Source of the DNA: Pseudomonas putida
GTDB taxonomy: Bacteria > Pseudomonadota > Gammaproteobacteria > Pseudomonadales > Pseudomonadaceae
NCBI GenBank assembly: GCA_029953615.1
Contig: CP124529.1
Coordinates: 248,001 to 312,000, forward strand
Direction: 5' to 3'
Length of the DNA stretch: 64,000 nt
The translations under genes and the position numbers were made by a program. This document shows, piece after piece, positions 47,081 through 56,377 of the stretch. Every line of letters begins with the position of its first letter. Position 1 is the first letter of the stretch. The notes beneath the pieces are model-generated. The model saw only the letters and a list, made by a program, of their open reading frames with translations. It did not search any database and was not told the DNA's origin.

Positions 47081-48448
47081 GTGATCGACGCCCTGAACCA
47101 CTTGCCGCGCCCCCGGGCCGGTGCCGACCAGCTGGCCGAGCGCTTCAGCGACCTGGCCCCACCCCTCACCGCCCGCCAGGCCGCCGTGGAAAGCGCGCGC
47201 TGCCTGTACTGCTACGACGCCCCCTGCGTCAACGCCTGCCCCAGCGACATCGACATCCCGTCGTTCATCCACCGTATCAGCGACGAAAACCTGCAAGGCG
47301 CCGCCGAACGCATTCTCTCAGCCAATATTCTTGGCGGCAGTTGCGCCCGCGTCTGTCCCACCGAAATCCTTTGCCAGCAAGCCTGCGTGCGCAACAACGC
47401 GCAGGAGTGCGCACCGGTACTGATCGGCCAGCTACAGCGCTATGCCCTGGACAACGCCCGCTTCACCGAGCACCCGTTCCAGCGCTCGCCGGTCACCGGC
47501 AAACGGGTCGCCGTGGTCGGTGCCGGCCCAGCCGGGTTGGCGTGCGCCCACCGCCTGGCCATGCACGGGCATGATGTGGTGGTATTCGAGGCCTGCGACA
47601 AGGCCGGTGGCCTCAACGAGTACGGCATCGCCCGCTACAAGCTGGTGGACGACTATGCCCAGCGTGAAGTGAAATTCCTGCTCGGCATCGGTGGCATAGA
47701 AATTCGCCATGGCCAGCGCCTGGGCAGCAACCTGGGCCTGGGCGAACTGCGCGACCAGTACGACGCCGTATTCCTCGGCCTCGGCCTGAATGCCGTGCGC
47801 CAGCTCGGCCTGCCGGATGAACAAGCCCCCGGTCTGCTCGCCGCCACCGCATACATCCGCGAACTGCGCCAGGCCGACGACCTGAGCCAGTTGCCCCTGG
47901 CCGACCGCTGCCTGGTGATCGGCGCCGGCAACACCGCGATCGACATGGCCGTGCAGATGGCCCGCCTGGGTGCCCGCGATGTCAACCTGGTGTACCGCCG
48001 TGGCCTTGCCGACATGGGTGCCACCGGCCACGAGCAGGCCATCGCCAAGGCCAACCAGGTGCGCCTGCATACCTGGGCCCGCCCTGATGCCGTGCTGCTG
48101 GACGACACTGGCAAGGTGCGCGGCATGCGTTTTGCCCGCACCGAGCTGGCAGACGGCCGCCTGCGCGACACCGGCGAAACCTTCGAGCTGCCCGCCGATG
48201 CCATTTTCAAGGCCATCGGCCAACGCTTCGACGACGCCAGCCTCGGCGACCCGGTGGCCGCACAACTGGCGCGCATTGGTGAGCGCATCCGGGTCGACGA
48301 AACGATGCAAACCAGCCTGCCGGGGGTATACGCCGGCGGCGACTGCACCGCCCTGGGCCAGGACCTTACCGTCCAGGCCGTACAACACGGCAAGCTGGCC
48401 GCCGAAGCCATCCATGCCCGACTCATGCTCAACGTGGAGGCTGCATAA
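47081..48448 (+). CDS. preT: NAD-dependent dihydropyrimidine dehydrogenase subunit PreT
   Basis: 455 residues with a GTG start (GAGAGG upstream). N-terminal Fe-S domain with CLYCYDAPCVNACPSDIDI and CARVCPTEILCQQAC, then an FAD domain VAVVGAGPAGLACAHRLAMH near residue 147 and an NAD domain CLVIGAGNTAIDMAVQMARLG near 275. Supplies electrons from NAD(P)H to PreA for reduction of uracil and thymine. Ends directly before preA, whose ATG follows the stop without a gap. Confidence 0.95.
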   Translation: MIDALNHLPRPRAGADQLAERFSDLAPPLTARQAAVESARCLYCYDAPCVNACPSDIDIPSFIHRISDENLQGAAERILSANILGGSCARVCPTEILCQQACVRNNAQECAPVLIGQLQRYALDNARFTEHPFQRSPVTGKRVAVVGAGPAGLACAHRLAMHGHDVVVFEACDKAGGLNEYGIARYKLVDDYAQREVKFLLGIGGIEIRHGQRLGSNLGLGELRDQYDAVFLGLGLNAVRQLGLPDEQAPGLLAATAYIRELRQADDLSQLPLADRCLVIGAGNTAIDMAVQMARLGARDVNLVYRRGLADMGATGHEQAIAKANQVRLHTWARPDAVLLDDTGKVRGMRFARTELADGRLRDTGETFELPADAIFKAIGQRFDDASLGDPVAAQLARIGERIRVDETMQTSLPGVYAGGDCTALGQDLTVQAVQHGKLAAEAIHARLMLNVEAA

Positions 48449-49723
48449 ATGGCCGACCTGTCCATCGAATTTGCCGGCATCAAGGCACCCAACCCCTTCT
48501 GGCTGGCCTCCGCACCGCCCACCGACAAGGCCTACAACGTGGTCCGTGCCTTCGAGGCCGGCTGGGGTGGCGTAGTGTGGAAAACCCTTGGCGAAGACCC
48601 GGCGGCAGTCAACGTGTCGTCGCGCTACTCGGCGCATTACGGCCCCAACCGCCAGGTGCAAGGCATCAACAACATCGAGCTCATCACCGACCGCTCCCTG
48701 GACATCAACCTGCGCGAAATCACCCAGGTGAAGAAGGACTGGCCCGACCGCGCGCTGATCGTGTCGCTGATGGTGCCGTGCGTGGAAGACTCGTGGAAGT
48801 TCATCCTGCCGCTGGTGGAAGCCACCGGGGCCGATGGCATCGAACTGAACTTCGGCTGCCCGCACGGCATGCCGGAGCGCGGCATGGGCGCGGCAGTCGG
48901 CCAGGTGCCGGAGTACGTGGAAATGGTCACCCGCTGGTGCAAGACGTACTGCTCGCTGCCGGTGATCGTGAAACTCACGCCGAACATCACCGACATCCGC
49001 CAGTCAGCCCGCGCCGCGCACCGTGGCGGGGCCGATGCGGTGTCGTTGATCAATACCATCAACTCGATCACCAGCGTCGACCTCGATCGCATGGTCGCCC
49101 ACCCCATCGTCGGCGACCAGAGCACCCATGGTGGCTACTGCGGTTCGGCGGTGAAACCGATTGCCCTGAACATGGTGGCGGAAATCGCCCGCGACCCGCA
49201 AACGCTCGGCTTGCCGATCTGTGGCATTGGCGGCATCGGCAACTGGCGTGACGCAGCCGAGTTCATGGCCCTGGGCAGTGGCGCCGTGCAGGTGTGTACG
49301 GCAGCGATGCTGCACGGCTTCCGCATTGTCGAGGACATGAAGGACGGCCTGGCGCGCTGGATGGACCAGCACGGGCACCGTAACATCGAGGCGTTCCGCG
49401 GCCAGGCGGTGGGGCATACCACCGACTGGAAGTACCTGGACATGAACTACAAGTCGGTGGCGCACATCGACCAGCAAGCATGCATTGGCTGCGGGCGCTG
49501 CCACATTGCCTGTGAGGATACTTCGCACCAGGCGATTGCCAGCACGCTGAAGGCGGATGGCACGCATGCCTACAGCGTGATCGAAGCGGAATGCGTGGGC
49601 TGCAACCTGTGCCAGATCACCTGCCCGGTGGAGAACTGCATCGAGATGGTGGCTCAGGATACTGGCAAGCCTTACCTGAACTGGACGCAGGATCCGCGTA
49701 ATCCCTACCGTGAGGCCAGCTGA
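48449..49723 (+). CDS. preA: NAD-dependent dihydropyrimidine dehydrogenase subunit PreA
   Basis: 424 residues. FMN-binding TIM barrel like dihydroorotate dehydrogenase (IELNFGCPHGMPERGMGAAV; catalytic Cys region). C-terminal ferredoxin domain with two 4Fe-4S motifs, CIGCGRCHIAC and CVGCNLCQITCPVENC. With PreT it reduces uracil or thymine to the dihydro form, the first step of the pathway. Same strand and no gap from preT. Confidence 0.96.
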   Translation: MADLSIEFAGIKAPNPFWLASAPPTDKAYNVVRAFEAGWGGVVWKTLGEDPAAVNVSSRYSAHYGPNRQVQGINNIELITDRSLDINLREITQVKKDWPDRALIVSLMVPCVEDSWKFILPLVEATGADGIELNFGCPHGMPERGMGAAVGQVPEYVEMVTRWCKTYCSLPVIVKLTPNITDIRQSARAAHRGGADAVSLINTINSITSVDLDRMVAHPIVGDQSTHGGYCGSAVKPIALNMVAEIARDPQTLGLPICGIGGIGNWRDAAEFMALGSGAVQVCTAAMLHGFRIVEDMKDGLARWMDQHGHRNIEAFRGQAVGHTTDWKYLDMNYKSVAHIDQQACIGCGRCHIACEDTSHQAIASTLKADGTHAYSVIEAECVGCNLCQITCPVENCIEMVAQDTGKPYLNWTQDPRNPYREAS

Positions 49724-49729
49724 CACTGA

Positions 49730-49851
49730 TTGGGGCTGCTGCGCAGCCCTTCGCGGGCTTGCCCGCTCCCACAGGTTCCGCGCCGCTCTCAAGGGCTGCT
49801 GAGCCCCCGTGGGAGCGGGCGGGCCCGCGAAGGGCCGCGCAGCGGCCCCAA
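49730..49851. repeat. REP pair
   Basis: Inverted classic cores CGGGCTTGCCCGCTCCCACA and GTGGGAGCGGGCGGGCCCGC, with outer hairpins GGGGCTGC-T-GCGCAGCCC and GGGCCGC-GCA-GCGGCCC. Between convergent preA and the TetR gene. Confidence 0.87.
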
Positions 49852-49859
49852 TTGCCTGT

Positions 49860-50480
49860 TCAGGGCTCCAGCCCGATCCCCCGCAGGATCACACTCGTCA
49901 CCGTCTGCACCGCACTTTCAAAAGCCATGTCCGACAACGCCTCGCCGCCATTGAGCAACGCCACCTGGTAACCAAAGTCGGCATAGTGCTGGGTCGAAGC
50001 CCAGATCATGTACAAAAGTGCCGACGGCTCCACCGGCAGAATGCGCCCCTCCTCCACCCAGCGGCGGATCTTGGCTTCCTTCAGCTTGGCCCAGGGCACC
50101 AGGCTTTCATCCAGGTTCACCCCCAGCACCGGCGCCCCGTGCAGCATCTCTTCGGCCCAGATCTTCGACCCCAGCGGCCGTGAGCGCGAATGGCCCATCT
50201 TCGCCCGGATGTAACTGGTCAGCACTACACGCGGGTCGTCGAAATTCTCGAAGCACAGCGCGTCCTGCTTCCACACATCCAGCAGGTCCTGCAACACCGC
50301 ACGGAACAGGTCGTCTTTGGTGCTGAAGTAATAATGCAGGTTGGAACGCGGCAACTCGGCCTGCTCGGCGATATCGCCCATTGAGGTAGCGCCGTAGCCT
50401 TTCTCGGCAAACACCTTTTCCGCCGCCTGCAGAATTTTTTCGATATTGCGCCGACGGATTTCGATCTTGTGGTTGGCCAT
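49860..50480 (-). CDS. rutR: TetR family regulator, RutR-like
   Basis: 206 residues. N-terminal HTH with MGDIAEQAELPRSNLHYYFSTKDDLF. The C-terminal domain follows E. coli RutR closely, including EEMLHGAPVLG and LLYMIWASTQHYADFGYQ. RutR binds uracil and controls pyrimidine catabolism, which matches the adjacent pyrimidine genes. The start MANHKIEIRRR shares one base with the stop of the VOC gene upstream (TGATG). Confidence 0.88.
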   Translation of the reverse strand: MANHKIEIRRRNIEKILQAAEKVFAEKGYGATSMGDIAEQAELPRSNLHYYFSTKDDLFRAVLQDLLDVWKQDALCFENFDDPRVVLTSYIRAKMGHSRSRPLGSKIWAEEMLHGAPVLGVNLDESLVPWAKLKEAKIRRWVEEGRILPVEPSALLYMIWASTQHYADFGYQVALLNGGEALSDMAFESAVQTVTSVILRGIGLEP

Positions 50481-50836
50481 CAGGCTTGGGCCGTCCACAC
50501 CGCCAGTTCATAACCATCCGGGTCGATGAAGTGGAAGCGCCGCCCGCCGGGAAAAGCAAAAATGGCCCGGCTGATGCGCGCCCCGGCGGCTTCGATCCGC
50601 TGCTGTGTAGCCTGCAGATCGTCGGCGTACAGGATGACCAGCGGCCCGCCCGGGCGCACCGGCTCACCCGTGGTAAAGCCACCGGTCAGCCGGCCATCAC
50701 TGAACTCGGTGTATGAAGGCCCGTAGTCAGTGAAGGCCCAGCCGAACACACTGCCATAGAAGGCCTTGCTCCGTGCGATGTCGCTGACATTGAACTCGAT
50801 GTTGTCGATCTGCCGGTCAGTACCGCGAATGCCCAT
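50480..50836 (-). CDS. VOC (glyoxalase/bleomycin resistance) family protein
   Basis: 118 residues. One VOC module: DNIEFNVSDIARSKAFYGSVFGWAF, then FPGGRRFHFIDPDGYELAVW. Substrate unknown. Cotranscribed with the TetR gene through the TGATG overlap. Confidence 0.88.
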   Translation of the reverse strand: MGIRGTDRQIDNIEFNVSDIARSKAFYGSVFGWAFTDYGPSYTEFSDGRLTGGFTTGEPVRPGGPLVILYADDLQATQQRIEAAGARISRAIFAFPGGRRFHFIDPDGYELAVWTAQA

Positions 50837-50895
50837 GTATGCTCCGTGCCGAAGGGGTTTGCCCTAGTCTACCCCGGTCGTTTCACACTTTTACA

Positions 50896-51183
50896 TCAGG
50901 CGGCCTGAAACAACCGGGTAATTACAGGTTGCTGTCGGTGACGCGCCTGCCAGATATCGTAATCAGCCTGAATGGCCAACCACAGGCGGGCGGTACTGAT
51001 TCCAGCCGTCTCCAGGCGTATCGCCAAGTCCGGAGACATTGCCGCGCGCCCATGCAATACCCGCGAAAGCGCTTCTCGAGAGAACCCAAGATGCGATGCG
51101 AAGGCCTTCACCGTCAGACCTAACGCGGGCAGAACATCTTCACGCAGGGTTTCGCCTGGATGTGGCGGGTTGTGCAAAGGCAT
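50896..51183 (-). CDS. higA: HigA-type antitoxin (XRE family)
   Basis: 95 residues. Starts MPLHNPPHPGETLREDVLPALGL, the standard HigA/VapI start, with HTH at about residues 25-50 (KAFASHLGFSREALSRVLHG). It should neutralise HigB and repress the operon. It is intact while the toxin gene upstream carries a nonsense codon. Ribosome site GGAGAG at the right distance. Confidence 0.9.
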   Translation of the reverse strand: MPLHNPPHPGETLREDVLPALGLTVKAFASHLGFSREALSRVLHGRAAMSPDLAIRLETAGISTARLWLAIQADYDIWQARHRQQPVITRLFQAA

Positions 51184-51198
51184 GCTCAGCTCTCCTTT

Positions 51199-51477
51199 TC
51201 AGTGGTAATCAAGGTAATCGACCAGTTCGACATCCGAACCCACGAAGCGAAAGATCAGCCGCCAGTTATCTGACACACTGACTGACCAGAAGTCCGATTA
51301 CTCCCCCTTGAGCGGATGCAACTGCCAGCCAGGTACGCTCAAATCTTGCGCAGACATGGCGCACTCAAGAAACTGGAGTTGTCGCTTCAAGCGCTTTGCG
51401 TGAGAGACCTGGATGCCTCGGGTGTTACCCGTTTCATGAAAAATTCGCAGTCCCTTGTGTTGAAAACTGATGATCAT
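51199..51477 (-). pseudogene. higB: HigB-type RelE-like toxin, nonsense codon at 60
   Basis: The 93-codon frame encodes a HigB-1-like RNase toxin: MIISFQHKGLRIFHETGNTR then HPLKGE, an in-frame TAA (51298-51300), and in the same frame SDFWSVSVSDNWRLIFRFVG up to ..LVDYLDYH. The frame is otherwise perfect through the usual end. TTA (Leu) to TAA is the simplest event. The truncated 59-residue product lacks the C-terminal catalytic part, so it should be inactive. No alternative start would restore it. Confidence 0.87.
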
Positions 51478-51514
51478 GGGTAGCTCGCCGCGTCCATTTG
51501 GGAGACGAGCCAAG

Positions 51515-51569
51515 TGTGACCCTATGCATCACACGAAGCAAAGTATCATATGTGACGCAATGCGTCACA
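51515..51569 (-). promoter_or_regulatory. Paired operators of higBA
   Basis: A 19-base perfect palindrome TGTGACGCAATGCGTCACA (51551-51569) and a weaker copy TGTGACCCTATGCATCACA (51515-51533), centres 36 bases apart, flank a -10-like TATGAT (minus strand, 51545-51550). This is the layout expected for autorepression by HigA. Confidence 0.7.
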
Positions 51570-51593
51570 CTTTGATTGCCAGAGGGCGCGACT

Positions 51594-53392
51594 CTATCCA
51601 CCACTAGCCCGATCACGCACCGGGCACTGTGCGCGGTGCAGGTTCAGCGCGGTGTTGATGATGCCGATATGGCTGAACGCCTGGGGGAAGTTGCCGAGCA
51701 TGCGCTGGCCCGCCGGGTCGTACTGTTCGGCCAGCAGGCCAAGGTCGTTGCACAGGCCGGTCAGGCGTTCGTACAGTGCCTGCGCTTCTTCCTGACGACC
51801 CAGCAACACATACACGTCGGCCAGCCAGAACGAACACACCAGGAAGGTGCCCTCCCCGGGCGTGAGGCCGTCGCTGCACCTGTCACTGTCGTAGCGCAGC
51901 AGCAGGCCGTTTTTCAGCAGGCGCTGCTCGACCTGTTCGAGCGTGCGCAGGAAGCGTGGGTCATCCGCCGGCAGGAAGCCGGTCAGGGCGATGTGCAACA
52001 GGCTGGCGTCCAGCTCGGTCGAGCCATAGGCCTGGACGAAAAAGCGGCCGCTGGGGTCCAGGCCCTGCGCGCACACTTCACGGTGAATCTCGTCAGCCAC
52101 CTGGCGGTAATGCTGCCCGCGCTCGCGGCCTTCCTCGGTGGTGTCAGCCAACCCTGCAGCACGGTCGAAGGCGACCCAGGCCATTACCTTGGAATGCACG
52201 AACTGTTGCCGGCCGCCGCGTACTTCCCAGATGCCTTCGTCCGGTTGGCGCCAGATCCGCTCGAGGTAAGGCAGGATCAGCCGGGAGATGGCAGCGCTGC
52301 GCGGGTGCCGGGGCAAGCCGCCCTTGATCGCCTGGGCCATGGCGTCGGCCAGTTCGCCATAGATATCCAGCTGCACCTGCTGCGACGCTGCATTGCCCAC
52401 CCGCACCGGTTGCGAGCGCTCGTAACCGGCCAGCCATGGCAGGGTGTATTCCTGCAGGTCGCGCTCACCGGCCAGGCCATACATGATCTGCATCTGCTCT
52501 CGGGGTTGCCGGCCACCGAGCGCAACAGCCACTCGCGCCAGGCCTAGGCTTCGTCGAAGTAGCCGAGGTTCATGAAGGCCAGCAGGGTCATGGTTGCGTC
52601 GCGCAGCCAACAGAAGCGGTAGTCCCAGTTGCGCTCGTGGCCGAGGCGCTCGGGCAGCGAGGTGGTGACGGCGGCAACGATGCCGCCAGTGGGTGCGTAG
52701 GTCATGGCCTTGAGGGTCAGCAGCGAGCGGCGCACCAGGGCGGAGTATGGGCCCACCTGTGGGCAGCGGGCGGCGAAGGCCTGCCATTGGTCGATGGTTT
52801 GCGCCAGCGCTTCGTCGCTATCACAACCGGGCTGCACCGGCAGGTGCGAGGGCTGGTGGCACAGGCTGAACACCTGGCGTTCGCCCGCGCCGACGCGAAA
52901 GCGGGCGACGGTGTGCTGGTCGCGGGCATGCGGCGGAACGGTGCTGCGCAGGATCAGCCGGTCGGGGCCGGCGACGGCGCTGAGGGTCAGCGGGTCGAGC
53001 CGTTCTACCCAGGGTATGCTGCGGCCATAGTCGAAGCGCATGACCAGGTCCATCTCGAAATGGGTTTCGCCAGCGAGGCCCTCGACGATGCGCACCAGCG
53101 AGTTGACCTCGCCCAGCGGCATGAAGTCGAGCACGCGGGCACGGCCGGCGGCGGTAACCCAGGTGGTTTCCAGCACCAGGGTGTCGTCCAGGTACTGGCG
53201 GCTGCTGTGTTCGACCGGGTCACAGGGGGCCAGGCGCCAGCGGCCGTTTTCTTCGTTGCCCAGCAGTGCGGCGAATACCGCGGGGGCGTCGAAGCGTGGC
53301 AGGCACAGCCAGTCGAGCGAGCCATCGCGGCTGACCAAGGCGGCGCTGCGGCAGTTGCCCAGCAGGGCATAGTCTTCGATGTGGGCAGGCAT
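51594..53392 (-). pseudogene. Glycoside hydrolase family 15 (glucoamylase/trehalase-like), disrupted
   Basis: About 598 residues when repaired. It starts MPAHIEDYALLGNCRSAALV with AAAGGAG upstream. The GH15 catalytic marks are RNWDYRFCWLRDATMTL; later it reads GNAASQQVQLDIYGELADAM. It has two lesions about 45 bases apart: an amber TAG at 52544-52546 (GAAGCCTAGGCC where CAG is expected) and an extra two bases at about 52497-52501 (CCCGAGAGCAG for CCCGAGCAG). GH15 enzymes release glucose from starch or trehalose; near glycogen and trehalose genes the trehalase option is worth noting. Located upstream of zwf/gnd on the same strand as their downstream neighbour. Confidence 0.85.
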
Positions 53393-53420
53393 TGGGGCTC
53401 CTTTGTGTGGCTGCCTGTGA

Positions 53421-53504
53421 CGGCCTCTTCGCGGGCTCGCCCGCTCCCACAGGTACATCACAGGCCCCTGTGGGAGCGGGCGTGCCCGCGAAAGGGCCGG
53501 CACA
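53421..53504. repeat. REP pair
   Basis: Inverted classic cores CGGGCTCGCCCGCTCCCACA and TGTGGGAGCGGGCGTGCCCG. Between zwf and the GH15 gene. Confidence 0.87.
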
Positions 53505-53519
53505 GGCTTTACAGAAACC

Positions 53520-55025
53520 TCACCCCAGGCGATGCCACTCGCGCTTATCCCGGGCCAGCAATTCATTGCCGGCCTCGGGCCCGTCTTCACCGGCCGGGTA
53601 CTCATGCACCTCGCCGCCCTGGGCCCAGGCATCGAGGAACGGCTGCACCGCGCGCCAGCCGTTCTCGATGTTGTCAGCCCGCTGGAACAAGGTCTGGTCA
53701 CCGGTCAGGCAGTCGTAGATCAGCGTCTCGTAGCCGGTCGCCGGGGTCATCTTGAAGAAGTCCTTGTAGGCAAAGCCCAGCTCGACATTCTCCATCACCA
53801 GCTCCGGCCCGGGGCGCTTGGCCTGCAGGTCGAACCACATGCCTTCATTGGGCTGGATCTGGATTTTCAGGTAATTGGGCTTGGGCCGCTCCAGCTCCGA
53901 CTCGCGGAACTGCGCATAAGGCGCGGGCTTGAAGCAGATGGCGATTTCAGTATCACGCACGCTCATGCGCTTGCCGGTACGCAGGTAGAACGGCACGCCG
54001 GCCCAGCGCCAGTTGTCGATCATCACCTTCAGCGCCACATAGGTTTCGGTCTGGCTGTCGGCTGCGACGTTGGCCTCGTGGCGGTAGCCGGGCAACTGCT
54101 TGCGCCCCAGCTTGCCGGCGCTGTACTGGCCGCGCACGGAGTTTTTCAGGGCCATCTTCACCGACCACGGGCGGATGGCGCCGACCACCTTGGCCTTTTC
54201 GCTGCGCACCGCATCGGCGGCGAACGCGGCCGGCGGCTCCATGGCCACCATCGCCAGCAGCTGGAACAGGTGGTTGGGCACCATGTCGCGCAGCGCCCCG
54301 GTGCTGTCATAGAACGCACCACGGGTCTCGACACCGACGGTTTCCGCGGCAGTGATCTGCACATGGTCGATGTAGTGGTTGTTCCAGAACGATTCGAACA
54401 AGCCGTTGGAGAACCGGCTGACCAGGATGTTCTGCACCGTCTCTTTGCCCAGGTAATGGTCAATGCGGTAGATCTGCCGCTCGCCCATCACCTTCAGCAG
54501 GCAGGCGTTGAGCGCCTCGGCGCTGGCCAGGTCGGTGCCGAAGGGCTTTTCGACCACGACGCGGCGAAAGCCGCCGGCCGATTCGTCGAGCAGCCCGGCC
54601 TGCCCCAGGCGCTGCGCCACCTCGGGGAAGAAGCGCGGCGAGGTCGCCAGGTAGAAGATGGCGTTGCCATGGCGGGTTGTGTCGATGCGCTTGGCGAGCG
54701 CCTGGTAGGTGGCCGGGTCGAGGAAATCGCCGGTCTGGTAATCCAGGCGCTTGGCCAGGCGTGCCCAGAGCTTCTGATCCAGGCATTTGGCCTTTCCCTC
54801 GCTACCTTGGTCACGCTCGGCCATGAACGCATGCAGGCGCCCGGCGAATTCCTCGGCAGTGGCGGGGTTATGGTCGACACCGACAATGCGCAGGTTGCGG
54901 TCCAGCAAACCGTCACGGCTGAGGTTGTACAGCGCCGGCATCAGCAGGCGCTTGACCAGGTCGCCATTGGCGCCGAACAGGAACAGGGTGCATGGTGGTG
55001 CGGCCGGAATGCGCTGTTTGGTCAT
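53520..55025 (-). CDS. zwf: Glucose-6-phosphate 1-dehydrogenase
   Basis: 501 residues. First step of the pentose phosphate and Entner-Doudoroff routes. Nucleotide motif [20 protein letters not shown] near residue 16 and active-site [20 protein letters not shown] near 185. The start overlaps the gnd stop by 4 bases (ATGA), so the two are coupled. This is one of several zwf paralogs usual in pseudomonads; this copy, paired with gnd, points to an oxidative pentose phosphate bypass. Confidence 0.95.
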   Translation of the reverse strand: MTKQRIPAAPPCTLFLFGANGDLVKRLLMPALYNLSRDGLLDRNLRIVGVDHNPATAEEFAGRLHAFMAERDQGSEGKAKCLDQKLWARLAKRLDYQTGDFLDPATYQALAKRIDTTRHGNAIFYLATSPRFFPEVAQRLGQAGLLDESAGGFRRVVVEKPFGTDLASAEALNACLLKVMGERQIYRIDHYLGKETVQNILVSRFSNGLFESFWNNHYIDHVQITAAETVGVETRGAFYDSTGALRDMVPNHLFQLLAMVAMEPPAAFAADAVRSEKAKVVGAIRPWSVKMALKNSVRGQYSAGKLGRKQLPGYRHEANVAADSQTETYVALKVMIDNWRWAGVPFYLRTGKRMSVRDTEIAICFKPAPYAQFRESELERPKPNYLKIQIQPNEGMWFDLQAKRPGPELVMENVELGFAYKDFFKMTPATGYETLIYDCLTGDQTLFQRADNIENGWRAVQPFLDAWAQGGEVHEYPAGEDGPEAGNELLARDKREWHRLG

Positions 55026-56005
55026 TCGCCTTTCTTCTCGACGTGGCCACCAAAGCCCAGACGCATGGCCGAAAGAATCTTGTCGCCATAGGTGCCCTGC
55101 TGCTGGCGCGAGCGGAAGCGGGCGAACAGCGCGCTGGACAACACCGGCACCGGTACCGCCTGTTCGACCGCGGCGTCGATGGTCCAGCGGCCTTCACCAC
55201 TGTCGGACACCGAGCCACTGAACTGCGACAGCTGCGGGTCGGCCACCAGCGCATCGGCGGTAAGGTCGAGCAACCACGAGGTGACCACGCTGCCACGCCG
55301 CCACACTTCGGCGATTTCGGCCACGTTCAGGTCGAAACGCTGGTCCTCGGGCAGTTCGTTGCCGCCCTTGCTGCGCAACAGGTCGAAGCCTTCGGCGTAG
55401 GCCTGCATCAGGCCGTATTCGATACCGTTGTGCACCATTTTCACGTAATGCCCGGCGCCGGGTGGGCCGGCATGGATGTAGCCGTGTTCGGCACGCTGGT
55501 GCTCGCCACTGCGGCCATGGGTACGCGGAATGTCACCCACGCCCGGGGCCAGTGCCTTGAACAGCGGCTCCAGGCGCTCGAACACGTCCTTTTCGCCACC
55601 GATCATCATGCAGTAGCCACGGTCCAGGCCCCACACCCCGCCCGAGGTGCCGACATCCAGGTAATGCAGCCCGCGCTTGGCCAGTTCGGCGGCGCGGCGC
55701 ACGTCGTCCTTGTAGAAGGTATTGCCGCCGTCGATGATCGCATCACCCGGCTCCAGCAGTTCGGCCAGTTGGGCAATGGTCTGCTCGGTCGGCTCGCCGG
55801 CGGGCAGCATGACCCACACCGCACGCGGTGCTTTCAGCTTCTGTACCAGCGCACCAAGGTCGTGCGCGCCTTGGGCGCCCTCGCCCTCCAGGCCAACGAC
55901 GGCCTCGCGGTTGCGGTCATGCACCACGGTACGGTGGCCGGCGCGCATCAGGCGCCTTGCGATATTGCCGCCCATGCGGCCCAGCCCGATGATTCCCAGT
56001 TGCAT
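55022..56005 (-). CDS. gnd: 6-phosphogluconate dehydrogenase, decarboxylating (short, YqeC-like)
   Basis: 327 residues, about 140 shorter than the long Gnd, so the NAD-preferring short type is likely. Rossmann motif [21 protein letters not shown] at the N-terminus. Substrate motif [19 protein letters not shown] and catalytic Lys in [17 protein letters not shown]. Produces ribulose 5-phosphate. Start chosen at MQLGIIGLG with GGGGAG upstream. Confidence 0.94.
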   Translation of the reverse strand: MQLGIIGLGRMGGNIARRLMRAGHRTVVHDRNREAVVGLEGEGAQGAHDLGALVQKLKAPRAVWVMLPAGEPTEQTIAQLAELLEPGDAIIDGGNTFYKDDVRRAAELAKRGLHYLDVGTSGGVWGLDRGYCMMIGGEKDVFERLEPLFKALAPGVGDIPRTHGRSGEHQRAEHGYIHAGPPGAGHYVKMVHNGIEYGLMQAYAEGFDLLRSKGGNELPEDQRFDLNVAEIAEVWRRGSVVTSWLLDLTADALVADPQLSQFSGSVSDSGEGRWTIDAAVEQAVPVPVLSSALFARFRSRQQQGTYGDKILSAMRLGFGGHVEKKGE

Positions 56006-56165
56006 GAGCCGATGCTCCCCTTTCGAAATAAATGACAACACAATCCAGCTTTTCAGATTAGTCCAGCGAACCGATGGAGGGTCCAGCGACGAACGGCGAG
56101 ACCACGATAAACAAAAAAGTTCCCATGGCCTGTAAAAGAATTCAAAATGCGCCCCGCGTGAAGCG

Positions 56166-56174
56166 TCTACGCTT
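56166..56174 (+). promoter_or_regulatory. Sigma-S-type extended -10
   Basis: TCTACGCTT fits the sigma-S consensus KCTAYRCTT at all nine positions. It is also part of a dyad AAGCGT-CT-ACGCTT (56161-56174). A start near 56181 would leave about a 30-base leader to the small gene at 56210. Confidence 0.55.
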
Positions 56175-56209
56175 TAACTTGTCACCAGCCAAAACCGCGA
56201 GGTGTGCTA

Positions 56210-56377
56210 ATGGGTACCTTGATGCCTGCAACCCCAACCCAGACCCTCTATGTCTCCGTGCGCCGTGATGAGCTGCGTAAACTGAAGGACGAACGCGACC
56301 AACTGCGTCAGCAGGTCGCCCAACTGAACCTGCTGCTGGCGCAACAGCGCGCTGAAGACAACACCGTCAGCCTCTGA
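56210..56377 (+). CDS. Small coiled-coil protein (55 aa)
   Basis: MGTLMPATPTQTLYVSVRRD then a strongly helical stretch ELRKLKDERDQLRQQVAQLN and LLLAQQRAEDNTVSL. The leucines keep a heptad-like spacing, so a short coiled coil is likely. The ribosome site is GAGG 8 bases upstream. Third codon positions are GC-rich, as in neighbouring genes. A sigma-S-type promoter precedes it and a terminator follows. I do not recognise a family. Another start at 56222 (MPATPTQ) is possible. Confidence 0.7.
   Translation: MGTLMPATPTQTLYVSVRRDELRKLKDERDQLRQQVAQLNLLLAQQRAEDNTVSL

Noticed and set aside
50480..51183. VOC gene and higA as one operon with the TetR gene
   Set aside because: The VOC-TetR pair is coupled, but higA ends about 60 bases upstream and has its own operator-controlled promoter with higB.
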